A DNA stretch of 34,947 bases from Candidatus Woesearchaeota archaeon (GTDB lineage Archaea; Nanobdellota; Nanobdellia; SCGC-AAA011-G17; GW2011-AR20): contig JAGVYZ010000016.1 of the NCBI GenBank assembly GCA_018303025.1, positions 1 to 34,947 on the forward strand, written 5' to 3'. The notes beneath the pieces were generated by a model. The model had not been told where the DNA came from, did no database searches, and saw only the letters and a program-made list of their open reading frames with translations. Position 1 is the stretch's first letter. Each line of letters opens with the position of its first letter. The position numbers and the translations under genes are program-made. Shown here one piece after another: positions 20,368 to 27,509 of this stretch.

Positions 20368-21240
20368 TTATTCCCCTATTGTTTTTAAGAATTCTTTTAC
20401 TGTTTTTGATAATTCTGGGTCTTTTAAGGCAAAATGCAATGTTGTTTTTATCATGTTTAATGGGTCACCTGTTGTTAATACTTTTCCTTTTATTTCATGA
20501 ATGTAAACTTTACTTGTTTTTGCTAATTCCTGAATTCCGTCTGTAGTCCATAATTCATTGTCTTTTCCTAGCTTATTTATGTTTAAATGATTGAAGACTT
20601 CATATGTAAAAACATACCTGCCACAAGAAGCTAACAAAGAAGGTGTTTTATCTGGATGAGGTTTTTCTACCATGAAATCTAGTTCATCTTGAGTATTATC
20701 TTTTATTTTAACTGCACCATGTTTTGATATTGTCTCGCGAGTTTTTAATTGAACACCTAAAATACAAGATGCATCTTTTTTTTCATTGAATTTTTCTATT
20801 AATTCTTTTGTTGCTGGTGAGATGTCTGAAACATCATCTGCATATAAATATGCAAATGCTTCATCTTTATTCAGGAAAGGTTTTGCTGCTAATAAAGGAG
20901 AAGCATTTCCATAGGGCAATGATTTACTCTGTCTTATGTAAGAAATATTTGCTTTTTCAAAAACTTCATAAAATTTCTTCATTCTTTCTTCTTTGTTATT
21001 TTTTTTGAGAAATTCTTCTATTTCATAATGCCTGTCAAAATAATCTTCAATTGCATTATTTCCTTCTCTTGTTACAATAATAATATCTTTTATTCCAGAA
21101 TCAATACATTCTTTTACAACATAATGAATTATTGGAGTGTCTATTAGAGGAAGCATTTCTTTAGGAACGTTTTTAGTTGCTGGAAGAAATCTTGTTCCAT
21201 AACCTGCTGCTGAAATTATTGCCTTTGTTACCTTTTGCAT
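20368..21240 (-). CDS. galU: UTP-glucose-1-phosphate uridylyltransferase
   Basis: This makes UDP-glucose for surface polysaccharides and glycolipids. The 290 residues begin with the nucleotidyltransferase motif ISAAGYGTRFLPATKNVPKEMLPL, followed by PIIHYVVKECIDSGIKDIIIV, the uridine-binding region AYLYADDVSD and the sugar-binding MVEKPHPDKTP. The C-terminal part (LTTGDPLNMIKTTLHFALKDPE) is typical of bacterial-type GalU. Length is normal. It is followed by a small membrane protein gene and preceded on the same strand by tRNA-Ile. Confidence 0.95.
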   Translation of the reverse strand: MQKVTKAIISAAGYGTRFLPATKNVPKEMLPLIDTPIIHYVVKECIDSGIKDIIIVTREGNNAIEDYFDRHYEIEEFLKKNNKEERMKKFYEVFEKANISYIRQSKSLPYGNASPLLAAKPFLNKDEAFAYLYADDVSDISPATKELIEKFNEKKDASCILGVQLKTRETISKHGAVKIKDNTQDELDFMVEKPHPDKTPSLLASCGRYVFTYEVFNHLNINKLGKDNELWTTDGIQELAKTSKVYIHEIKGKVLTTGDPLNMIKTTLHFALKDPELSKTVKEFLKTIGE

Positions 21241-21263
21241 TTAATCCTCTTGACAAATAAATA

Positions 21264-21337
21264 TGGGCTCGACAGGATTTGAACCTGCGACCCCCACCTT
21301 ATCAGAGTGGTGCTATACCAGGCTAAGCCACGAGCCC
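21264..21337 (-). tRNA. tRNA-Ile(GAT)
   Basis: On the minus strand the acceptor GGGCTCG pairs with CGAGCCC and the discriminator is A. The anticodon stem CCACT/GGTGG closes loop CTGATAA, anticodon GAT. The T arm is GCAGG-TTCAAAT-CCTGT. It has no intron. The ORF6N gene lies upstream on the same strand. Confidence 0.95.
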
Positions 21338-21406
21338 ATAGAATAACCAAAAATACCTTGTTTATAAAATTTTGCAGTTGTAGTTTTTAAGTTGTTTAAT
21401 GGTTAG

Positions 21407-22297
21407 TTATTTCAATCCTAACTTATCAAGCAGATTAAATGCTTCTTTGTCAAATTTTGAGAATGCAAACCATTTTTTGCCTAAATCTTTTAATGAAGCT
21501 CCAATGTGATATACTTCTCTATTGTCAATTATGAGAAACCTGTCGTGAGACTGCTGAAATTCTTTTACCTCAATAAGTGGATATTGCGAATTGTATTTAG
21601 CCAAGTCAAGTGATAATTGTTTAGAAATTTCCTTAGTAAATATTGTAACCTGCACATTTTTATTTCTTTTGCTAAATAGCGTCAAAACTGAATCATCTAT
21701 GTAATTGTCAATAAGAACTATGGATTTATCAGCAGTTCTAATGATGTCAGAAAGAAATTTATAAGAGTCAAATATCTGTCCATCAAAAAATATTCCTTTT
21801 TCTGGCTTGATGTCCTTGTTTTGTATTGCATCAAATATCTCCTCAAATTTTTTATCGTATTCAATTTGCTTTTTTTCTATAACATCCAATCTGTAAAATA
21901 TTTGAGCATTTGATGAAATAAATTTTCTCATAGTTACAAATGCACTCATTATTTGAATGCTTATTCTTATAGCTGTATTGCTTTTTAAAATTCCTGAGAG
22001 CATTGCTACTCCCTGCTCTGTAAAAACATAGGGTAAATTTCTTCTACCACCCCACCTTGAGGTCACAATTTGTGACCTCAAGTTATCAAACTCCACTGGT
22101 GATATTTGAAACATAAAATCAATAGGAAATCGCTCACTATTTCTCTTAACTGCTTGATTTAATGCTTTTGTTTTCACATTATAAAGCTCGGCTAAATCTT
22201 TATCAAGCATTACATGTATACCTCTTATTGTATAAATTTTACTTTTTATTTTATCTGTGCTTAATATTAAATGATTTTTTGTCATTATGCCATCCAT
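21407..22297 (-). CDS. ORF6N-domain DNA-binding protein with PLD-like C-terminus
   Basis: The N-terminal ~130 residues are an ORF6N domain (IYTIRGIHVMLDKDLAELYNV, NSERFPIDFMFQIS, LPYVFTEQGVAML), a KilA-N-related DNA-binding module common in phages and mobile regions of bacteria. A short coiled-coil segment (DVIEKKQIEYDKKFEEIFDAI) follows, then a domain with IDNYIDDSVLTLF and SHDRFLIIDNREVYHIGASLKDLG, which resembles a half phospholipase-D fold with an H-x4-I-x-D/GAS pattern. Catalytic activity is uncertain. Position 70 nt upstream of tRNA-Ile and the family's bacterial distribution suggest horizontal gain. A perfect palindrome sits in the conserved LRSQIVTS codons. Confidence 0.85.
   Translation of the reverse strand: MDGIMTKNHLILSTDKIKSKIYTIRGIHVMLDKDLAELYNVKTKALNQAVKRNSERFPIDFMFQISPVEFDNLRSQIVTSRWGGRRNLPYVFTEQGVAMLSGILKSNTAIRISIQIMSAFVTMRKFISSNAQIFYRLDVIEKKQIEYDKKFEEIFDAIQNKDIKPEKGIFFDGQIFDSYKFLSDIIRTADKSIVLIDNYIDDSVLTLFSKRNKNVQVTIFTKEISKQLSLDLAKYNSQYPLIEVKEFQQSHDRFLIIDNREVYHIGASLKDLGKKWFAFSKFDKEAFNLLDKLGLK
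22056..22082. repeat. Perfect 27-nt palindrome inside the ORF6N gene
   Basis: The arms CTTGAGGTCACAA and TTGTGACCTCAAG (13 bp each) flank a single T. The sequence codes the conserved NLRSQIVTSR part of the ORF6N domain. As DNA it is a strong cruciform or operator-like site. As mRNA it is a hairpin. Confidence 0.8.
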
Positions 22298-22397
22298 GTT
22301 AAATCTTAATGTTTTTTATTTATAAACTTTCTAAGGGTGTTTGTCCTGTAAACCTACCTTTTAATATATAGATTGAAGAATATAATTGTAAGAAAAG

Positions 22398-22405
22398 TAT
22401 AAAAA
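22398..22405 (+). promoter_or_regulatory. TATA box for rubrerythrin
   Basis: TATAAAAA lies about 26 nt before the ATG at 22427, which fits a leaderless mRNA and favours that ATG over the one at 22418. Confidence 0.55.
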
Positions 22406-22426
22406 CCTGAGAAGAATATGTTTTTT

Positions 22427-22999
22427 ATGAACTTAAAAGGAAGCTTAACTGAAAAGAATTTATTGAAAGCATTTGCTGGTGAAAGCCAGGCTAGAAACAG
22501 GTATACTTTTTTTGGAAGTGTTGCTAAAAAAGAGGGATTTGAGCAGATTTCATCTATATTTTTGGAGACTGCGGACAATGAAAAAGAACATGCTAAAGTA
22601 TTTTTTCAATATTTACAAGGTGGAGATTTAGAGATTACTGCTAAATATCCTGCTGGAAGAATAGGAACTACATCTGAAAACTTATTAGAATCTGATAATG
22701 GTGAGAAAATGGAATATTCTGTTTTGTATCCTGAATTTGAAAAAACAGCTAGAAAAGAAGGATTTAATGCTATTGCTGATTCTTTCAAAGAAATTGGTGA
22801 AGTTGAAGAGAAACATGAAGAAAGATATAGAAAGTTATTAGAGAATGTTACTAAAGGAAAAGTTTTCAAAAAAGATAAAATTGTAAAATGGAAATGCAGA
22901 AACTGCGGTTATGTTCATGAAGGAAAAGATGCACCTGCATCATGTCCTGCCTGCAAACATCCGCAAGCTTATTATGAAGTTTTAGAAGAGAATTATTGA
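22427..22999 (+). CDS. Rubrerythrin
   Basis: This is a peroxide-reducing diiron protein. From the ATG at 22427 it has 190 residues: a ferritin-like four-helix domain with FAGESQARNRYTFF and ETADNEKEHAKVFF, and the second helix pair with FEKTARKEGFNAIADSFKEIGEVEEKHEERY, supplying the Glu/His iron ligands. A C-terminal rubredoxin domain follows, with C157, C160, C173 and C176 (CRNC...CPAC). The start MNLKGSLTEKNLLKAF is the usual one. The ATG nine bases upstream would put the TATA box too close. It is convergent with arsM with a 7-nt overlap. It probably protects against oxidative stress in an anaerobe. Confidence 0.95.
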   Translation: MNLKGSLTEKNLLKAFAGESQARNRYTFFGSVAKKEGFEQISSIFLETADNEKEHAKVFFQYLQGGDLEITAKYPAGRIGTTSENLLESDNGEKMEYSVLYPEFEKTARKEGFNAIADSFKEIGEVEEKHEERYRKLLENVTKGKVFKKDKIVKWKCRNCGYVHEGKDAPASCPACKHPQAYYEVLEENY

Positions 23000-23736
23000 T
23001 TCTTTATTGCTTCTATTTTAATACTTTCAAGATTTATACCTTGATATTGCTTTTTTGAAATTTCTTTGTCTTCATTTAAGATATTATGTTTAAATCCTGC
23101 TTTTTTTATTAAACTAAGATAATCATCTTTTTTGACTGCACCTGCTACACAACCTGCTATTAAGTCTGGATTGTTTTTTTGCTCATTTGTTAAATCTCCC
23201 AACAAAACAATATCTGAAACATACATTTTTCCTTGTTTTTTTAGAACCCTATATGCTTCTTTGAAAACTTTTAATTTATCTGGAGATAAATTGATAACAC
23301 AGTTACTGATAATTATATCAATTGTTTCATCTTCTATTGGCAAATCTTCAATATGTCCTAATTTAAATTCAACATTAGAAAAAGAATGTTTTTTTGCATT
23401 TGACTTTGCTCTTTCAATCATTTCAGGAGTCATGTCTACACCTATTACTTTGCCTAACTTGCCAACTTTTTTTGATGCTAAAAAACAATCAAAACCAGCT
23501 CCTGAACCTAAGTCCAAAACAACATCTCCTTCTTTTATTTTGCTTATTGCTATTGGATTTCCGCAGCCTAAACCAAGATTGCCTGGTGTTTTTAATTCTT
23601 CATTGGAATAACCAATCATTTTTGCTATTTTTTCCTGCTCATTTTTTTTACAACTACAAGTACAACAAGAAGATTCATTTTTAGCGATTTTACTGTAACT
23701 TTCTTTTACAATGTTTTTGATTTCTTCTGATTTCAT
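22993..23736 (-). CDS. arsM: Arsenite S-adenosylmethionine methyltransferase
   Basis: The 247-residue class I methyltransferase has SAM motif VLDLGSGAGFDCF (~73-85) after LGLGCGNPIAISKI. The three cysteines needed for As(III) binding in ArsM are present at C58 (GLGCGNP), C146 (SNCVINLSPDK) and C196 (IAGCVAGA). A cysteine cluster near the N-terminus (ESSCCTCSCKK) is an extra metal-binding candidate. It methylates arsenite, giving detoxified or volatile forms. No arsR or transporter lies next to it, so regulation is unclear. A TTTAAAT box about 26 nt before the ATG suggests its own promoter. Confidence 0.92.
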   Translation of the reverse strand: MKSEEIKNIVKESYSKIAKNESSCCTCSCKKNEQEKIAKMIGYSNEELKTPGNLGLGCGNPIAISKIKEGDVVLDLGSGAGFDCFLASKKVGKLGKVIGVDMTPEMIERAKSNAKKHSFSNVEFKLGHIEDLPIEDETIDIIISNCVINLSPDKLKVFKEAYRVLKKQGKMYVSDIVLLGDLTNEQKNNPDLIAGCVAGAVKKDDYLSLIKKAGFKHNILNEDKEISKKQYQGINLESIKIEAIKNQ

Positions 23737-23833
23737 ATTTTTGTAAAAGATGAATAGAATTTAAAGTTAATGTGTAGGAAGTATATCTTTTCATTAACAT
23801 CAAGTTTATTAAATCTAAAGTCTTTGATTTATT

Positions 23834-24709
23834 GTGGTAACCACTATTGAAGAAAACCTAAGAAAAAAAGTTTCTAAGGAACGAAATTTAGAGATGAGAA
23901 AATATGGAAGAATAAGAACTTATGATAAAATAGCTACTTTTCTAGATGGAAACAAGAAAATAGCTTTTTCCTTGGTTAATCATGCTTTAGCTATCATAGA
24001 TGACGAGGTTGATACGAATGCAAACATAACCCAATTAGACAGAGCAAAACAAATATTAAATGATTCTTTCAATAACCGAAAAAGTTCAATAAAACTAGGT
24101 TGGGAAAAAAATATATTTGAATTAGGAGCAATATTATTAAAATTAAAAAAAGAAAATTTTGAATATACCACAGATTTCTTTAATGAAGTTATAAACTATT
24201 GGGATATTGAAAAACAAAACCTTAAGAGAAAAGATAAAATTCTTAATTCTTATGATCTGGACAAATTAAATTCAAAAATTGGAAAATCTGTAGGAATTCA
24301 ATTTCTTTATCTTTTATGTCCTGAATTAGACAAAAAAACTATAAATTCGATTGCTTATTCTTATGGATTTGCTATTAAACTTGCAGATAATGTTTCAGAT
24401 TTAAATGAAGATTTAAATAATGGGTTTATAAATATTTCAAAAGAAAATATCAAGAAATATAATTTAGACTTAAAGAACTTAACTGAAGAAAAGCTTAATC
24501 CTTATATTCAAGATGAGCTTAATAGAATTAAAGATTATTATAAAAAGGGTGATGAAGAATTAAATTTAGTTTTAGTAAAATATCCTTCTTCTAGGACTGG
24601 TGTTTTATTATTTAAAGAAATTGCATATTCTTGGTTTAAGCAGGTTTTAGAGGTTTATAAAAAAATAAAACGCCTGGAGAGGGACTCGAACCCACGACCC
24701 CATGGTTAA
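23834..24709 (+). CDS. Squalene/phytoene-synthase-like isoprenoid enzyme
   Basis: The protein has two aspartate-rich regions in the class I isoprenoid synthase arrangement: NHALAIIDDEVDT near residues 49-61 and YGFAIKLADNVSDLNEDLNNGFINIS near 184-209, the latter like the LANxxRDxxED..GR.Y segment of squalene/phytoene synthases. I infer head-to-head prenyl condensation or a related prenyl reaction. The substrate is unknown. The start appears to be GTG (23834). No ATG suits until codon 21. The last 13 codons (RLERDSNPRPHG*) are the antisense of the tRNA-Asn 3' end, so the C-terminus is borrowed from the tRNA gene. Confidence 0.7.
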   Translation: MVTTIEENLRKKVSKERNLEMRKYGRIRTYDKIATFLDGNKKIAFSLVNHALAIIDDEVDTNANITQLDRAKQILNDSFNNRKSSIKLGWEKNIFELGAILLKLKKENFEYTTDFFNEVINYWDIEKQNLKRKDKILNSYDLDKLNSKIGKSVGIQFLYLLCPELDKKTINSIAYSYGFAIKLADNVSDLNEDLNNGFINISKENIKKYNLDLKNLTEEKLNPYIQDELNRIKDYYKKGDEELNLVLVKYPSSRTGVLLFKEIAYSWFKQVLEVYKKIKRLERDSNPRPHG

Positions 24710-24774
24710 CAGCTTCACATTTCCTGAGGAAATCCTCAAAAAAACATGTGCTCTACCAACTGAGCTACCCAGGC
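24671..24774 (-). tRNA. tRNA-Asn(GTT) with one intron at position 30/31
   Basis: On the minus strand the acceptor GCCTGGG pairs with TCCAGGC (one G.U) and the discriminator is G. After excision the anticodon stem is CATGG/CCATG with loop CTGTTAA, anticodon GTT. The T loop is TTCGAGT. Without excision the fifth stem pair is missing. Its 3' half overlaps the end of the convergent isoprenoid-synthase-like gene. Confidence 0.94.
24714..24744 (-). other. tRNA-Asn intron, anticodon stem 30/31
   Basis: This 31-nt insert is a textbook bulge-helix-bulge: central helix CACA:TGTG, bulges TGT (TG^T) and AAG (AA^G), inner helix of six U-A/U.G pairs plus GAGG:CCTC with loop ATTT. It is unrelated in sequence to family B. 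Confidence 0.9.
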
Positions 24775-24820
24775 ACTAATATTTAAGCTAAGAATTAATT
24801 TAAAAGAGTTTTCTTTTGAG

Positions 24821-24848
24821 GTAAGGGCTCCGTCCTTCACGAACCTGC
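24821..24848 (-). repeat. Family A copy outside the ribosomal operon
   Basis: The head GCAGGTTCGTGAAGG and an imperfect hairpin (AAGGAC, loop GGA, GCCCTT with one mismatch) lie between tRNA-Asn and the unknown gene at 24894. It has the same strand orientation as its neighbours, here downstream of the 24894-25622 gene rather than in a leader. A short A-rich tail like family B follows at 24850-24880. Confidence 0.8.
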
Positions 24849-24893
24849 TAAAGAAAGGAAAGAAGAACCTTAAAAACATCATAAAATGATAGA

Positions 24894-25622
24894 CTATTTA
24901 TTCCACAAAGAAAAAAAGTCATGCAATTCTGCTTCTGGAATTTCTCCTTGTTCTAATCTTGAGATTAAACTTTGGGCAGAAGGAAGATTTGTTCTTGGAA
25001 CATTTAATTTTCCAAGATGTATTTCCTGCATTTGTATTTTTCTTATTAAATCAGGAATTTCTCCTTTTTTTCCTTTCTTAATTCTTTCAATGCATTCATA
25101 ATATGCTCTTGAATGTAAAACAATTAAAGAATCAATTTGAGCTATTTTATTTTCTGTTTTGTCAGAGTAAACTGTTTCATGACCAAATAATATTGAATTT
25201 CTTCTTTGTTCTATTATTAATTCAACTGAAATTCTGTCATTCCAGTAGATTCTGGCTTTAAAATCTAATGAGGTTCTTGCTTCTAATGCTTCTGTTGTAT
25301 CATAATTATCTCTTACCAAATGAGAGCTTGCAGTATACATTTGAACTCCAACCAATAATTGATGGGTTCCATCCCAAAATGGAAGCAAATGTTCTCCTGC
25401 ATTAAAATAAGGAGTAAATTTTCTTAATTCTCTATTAAAGACTTTTGCACGAAATAATGGCTTGTCCTGAAATTGATAAACTAAGCTAATAAAAGGAGTA
25501 TTAGAATTTACATTGTAAGGAGAATTTTTTGTATATTTTCCTTTAAAATCTCTCCATTCCTGTTGATATTTCTCATATTCTTCTGGTGTTAAAATATCTT
25601 TTGCCGATTTCATTTTAATCAC
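24894..25622 (-). CDS. Protein of unknown function, probable target of the adjacent regulator
   Basis: I do not recognise this 242-residue soluble protein. It is rich in aromatic residues and beta-like stretches (FISLVYQFQDKPLFRAKVF, LLVGVQMYTASSHLVRDNY, RISVELIIEQRRNSILFGHE). A helical C-terminus has IRKIQMQEIHLGKLNVPRTN and SRLEQGEIPEAELHDFFSLW, suggesting a ligand-binding barrel with a helical end. The start may be the ATG at 25622 or 25613. A TATA-like TATAAAC at 25657-25651 is preceded directly by a palindrome matching the one at the regulator's own start, so the two genes probably form a small regulon. Confidence 0.55.
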   Translation of the reverse strand: MIKMKSAKDILTPEEYEKYQQEWRDFKGKYTKNSPYNVNSNTPFISLVYQFQDKPLFRAKVFNRELRKFTPYFNAGEHLLPFWDGTHQLLVGVQMYTASSHLVRDNYDTTEALEARTSLDFKARIYWNDRISVELIIEQRRNSILFGHETVYSDKTENKIAQIDSLIVLHSRAYYECIERIKKGKKGEIPDLIRKIQMQEIHLGKLNVPRTNLPSAQSLISRLEQGEIPEAELHDFFSLWNK

Positions 25623-25658
25623 TATAAAATGATTATAGAAATTAGTTAAAGTTTATAG

Positions 25659-25670
25659 CGATATATATCG
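25659..25670. promoter_or_regulatory. Operator-like palindrome upstream of the 24894-25622 gene
   Basis: CGATATATATCG is a perfect 12-bp palindrome abutting the upstream edge of a TATAAAC box. It matches the core of the palindrome at the start of the HTH gene (CGATATGTATCG) at 11 of 12 positions. Its position before the TATA box suits an activator or a TFB-site competitor. Confidence 0.55.
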
Positions 25671-25679
25671 TGTTTTCTT

Positions 25680-26324
25680 TTATTTGTTGAAGAAAAATGG
25701 AAGAAGTTTCTGCTCTGCTTTTCTCAAATGAGCATGATAAGTTGAGAAAGACAACTTTGAAATCTTGGCTAAATTTTTTATTGAAGTTTTTCTTGGATAT
25801 TCATAGTAACCATTTTTAATTGCAAGCTCCATTGCTTGTTTTTGCTTGTCTGTTAGCTCTGGATTTTGCTGCAATATTGAAATATTTTTTACTTTTTCTT
25901 GTTTTAAAAAATGTAGTTTTATTTCATAATTTTTTCTTAATGTTTTTAAAAAATCTTCAATTATTTTTTTATTAAAGGAAGATATGTATAATGTTTCCCA
26001 GCCATTCTCATCAATTAAAGCGGGTGAAAGGTGAATTATATCTTTGTTGTAGATTGTTTTTGCAAATATGGGCTCTTTAATAGTTGCTATAAAAAAATCT
26101 TTATTAAATTCAATATTGATTAATCTTCCTGAATTTTTCCAGTCTTTTTCAAAATCTTTCTTGTTTTTTTCAGAACCTAAAATAATTCCTGTAAGATTTA
26201 CTATTACCCAGTTTTTTTCATAATAATAAGAAAGAGGAAAAACAAACAAATTTACTTTATGCTTTAATGTCCTGCTTCCTATTAAAGCCGATTTTCCATT
26301 GAGAGAAACTTTTAATGTCCACAT
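25680..26324 (-). CDS. Bat-type HTH transcription regulator
   Basis: The C-terminal ~55 residues match the HTH_10 bacterio-opsin-activator domain: LTDKQKQAMELAIKNGYYEYPRKTSIKNLAKISKLSFSTYHAHLRKAEQKL. LTxxQ and GYYExPRxxS are hallmarks, and the last helix would be the recognition helix. The first ~150 residues are a sensor region with beta strands (WTLKVSLNGKSALIG, GWETLYISSFNK) of unknown ligand. The palindrome two bases before its ATG lies between a TTTAAATT box and the expected leaderless start, suggesting autorepression. The related site at 25659 suggests control of the downstream gene. Confidence 0.88.
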   Translation of the reverse strand: MWTLKVSLNGKSALIGSRTLKHKVNLFVFPLSYYYEKNWVIVNLTGIILGSEKNKKDFEKDWKNSGRLINIEFNKDFFIATIKEPIFAKTIYNKDIIHLSPALIDENGWETLYISSFNKKIIEDFLKTLRKNYEIKLHFLKQEKVKNISILQQNPELTDKQKQAMELAIKNGYYEYPRKTSIKNLAKISKLSFSTYHAHLRKAEQKLLPFFFNK

Positions 26325-26325
26325 G

Positions 26326-26343
26326 ATACGATATGTATCGTAT
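26326..26343. promoter_or_regulatory. Operator-like palindrome at the HTH gene start
   Basis: This is a perfect inverted repeat, ATACGATA-TG-TATCGTAT, ending two bases from the ATG at 26324. A TTTAAATT box at 26347-26354 gives a leaderless start at about 26324, so the palindrome fills the space between TATA and transcription start, a position that would block polymerase loading. Confidence 0.6.
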
Positions 26344-26363
26344 TGATTTAAATTCTTTTTTAT

Positions 26364-26421
26364 TAAGCTTTTTCTTTAGAAAAGAAAAACCTTAAGGAAA
26401 AAGAAAATTAACTAAGAAAAC
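26364..26421 (+). repeat. Family B copy between the HTH gene and top6A
   Basis: AAGCTTTTTCTTTAGAAAAG forms a hairpin and is followed by AAAAACCTTAAGGAAAAAG, the hairpin-plus-CCTTAAGG layout of the tRNA-Glu D-loop intron, then an A-rich AACTAAGAAAAC. It lies upstream of the HTH gene promoter and downstream of the top6A stop. Confidence 0.75.
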
Positions 26422-26423
26422 TT

Positions 26424-27509
26424 TTACTCTAAAAATTCCTTGTTTTTTATCTTTTCAGGAAGATAGTGTTCTGAAATGAATGAAATGCCTTTTGCTGATA
26501 AGGACTGAATTTCTACTTTTCCATTTAATTCTTTCATTATTTTAAACTGGCGCTGCCATTCCTTGTTGTCTTTAAACCAATCGTATTCTGTTACTTGCTT
26601 TATTCTTGCTATATCCTGCTCTGTTAATTTGATTAAGTGCCTTTTCAAATCATATTTAATAACATCATCCATTGTTATTCCAATATATTTAACACTTGGA
26701 ATTGTCAATCTTTCTGATGCATGAGCTAATGCTATTGAACCATATTTAACAACTGAATAAATATATGCTCCGTAGACATCACCATCACATAGAACATAAA
26801 TTGGAAGAGATTCTTCTTCTGCTAATCTTTGAAGTAATCTTCTTATTCCTCTAGTTGTCTGGCCTTGTGAAGTAACTAAGATGCAATTATTTTTTTGCCA
26901 GAATTTATCTTCATTTAATCTTTCAAAAATAGCTGCTTTCTCCATGTATAAAACGTATTTTGCACTTACTTTTTTTAATTCTAGTTCATCTGTAATTGAA
27001 GGAATGGAGTAACCACCTTTTCCTAATTTTGAGCAATCTATAACATCTCCTGAATCTCCTAAAATAACATTGCCAACCATGCTACCCATTTTATTTGCTG
27101 ATACATGAAGCTCTTCTCTTGAAAGTCCTGTAATAACTTCTAAATCTTCTATTGCTTTATCAGTTTCTGTTTGTTCATCTACTAAATTTACATTTGTTTT
27201 AGGGATAGTTCTTTTAGTCATATAGAAAACACCTCTAAGATGCTCGTGTTTTCCTGATTCTAAAAGTTCTTTTTTAATTACAGAAGCGACTTCTACTGTT
27301 TGGAGAAATTTTTTTGCATGAGCTAAATTAAAGAAACTTCTTGAAGATGTTTTATCTCCTAATTTCAATGTTCTTGTTTTTTTATCATAAATTATATTTG
27401 TTAAATTTCTTAATCTAAAAACTATTTCCGGGTTTTTTCCTTTTTTTACCTGGTCAACTAGTTTTTTACCTAAGTTTTCCAATACTTCTTTTTGATTTGA
27501 TTTTGTCAT
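26424..27509 (-). CDS. top6A: DNA topoisomerase VI subunit A (Spo11-like)
   Basis: This is the DNA-cleaving subunit of the archaeal type IIB topoisomerase. Its 361 residues have a winged-helix CAP domain with the catalytic tyrosine in LRGVFYMTKR (Y96), then the Toprim domain with acidic residues in LYMEKAAIFERL (E190) and VLCDGDVYGAYIY (D242, D244) and the LVTSQGQTTRGIRRLLQRL segment. Length is normal. The ATG overlaps the top6B stop by 4 nt, the conserved B-then-A order, so the two chains are co-translated. It decatenates and relaxes DNA in an ATP-dependent A2B2 complex. Confidence 0.97.
   Translation of the reverse strand: MTKSNQKEVLENLGKKLVDQVKKGKNPEIVFRLRNLTNIIYDKKTRTLKLGDKTSSRSFFNLAHAKKFLQTVEVASVIKKELLESGKHEHLRGVFYMTKRTIPKTNVNLVDEQTETDKAIEDLEVITGLSREELHVSANKMGSMVGNVILGDSGDVIDCSKLGKGGYSIPSITDELELKKVSAKYVLYMEKAAIFERLNEDKFWQKNNCILVTSQGQTTRGIRRLLQRLAEEESLPIYVLCDGDVYGAYIYSVVKYGSIALAHASERLTIPSVKYIGITMDDVIKYDLKRHLIKLTEQDIARIKQVTEYDWFKDNKEWQRQFKIMKELNGKVEIQSLSAKGISFISEHYLPEKIKNKEFLE

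Noticed and set aside
22606-22869. Minus-strand frame in rubrerythrin and plus-strand frames in arsM
   Set aside because: They are shadows of strongly conserved genes.
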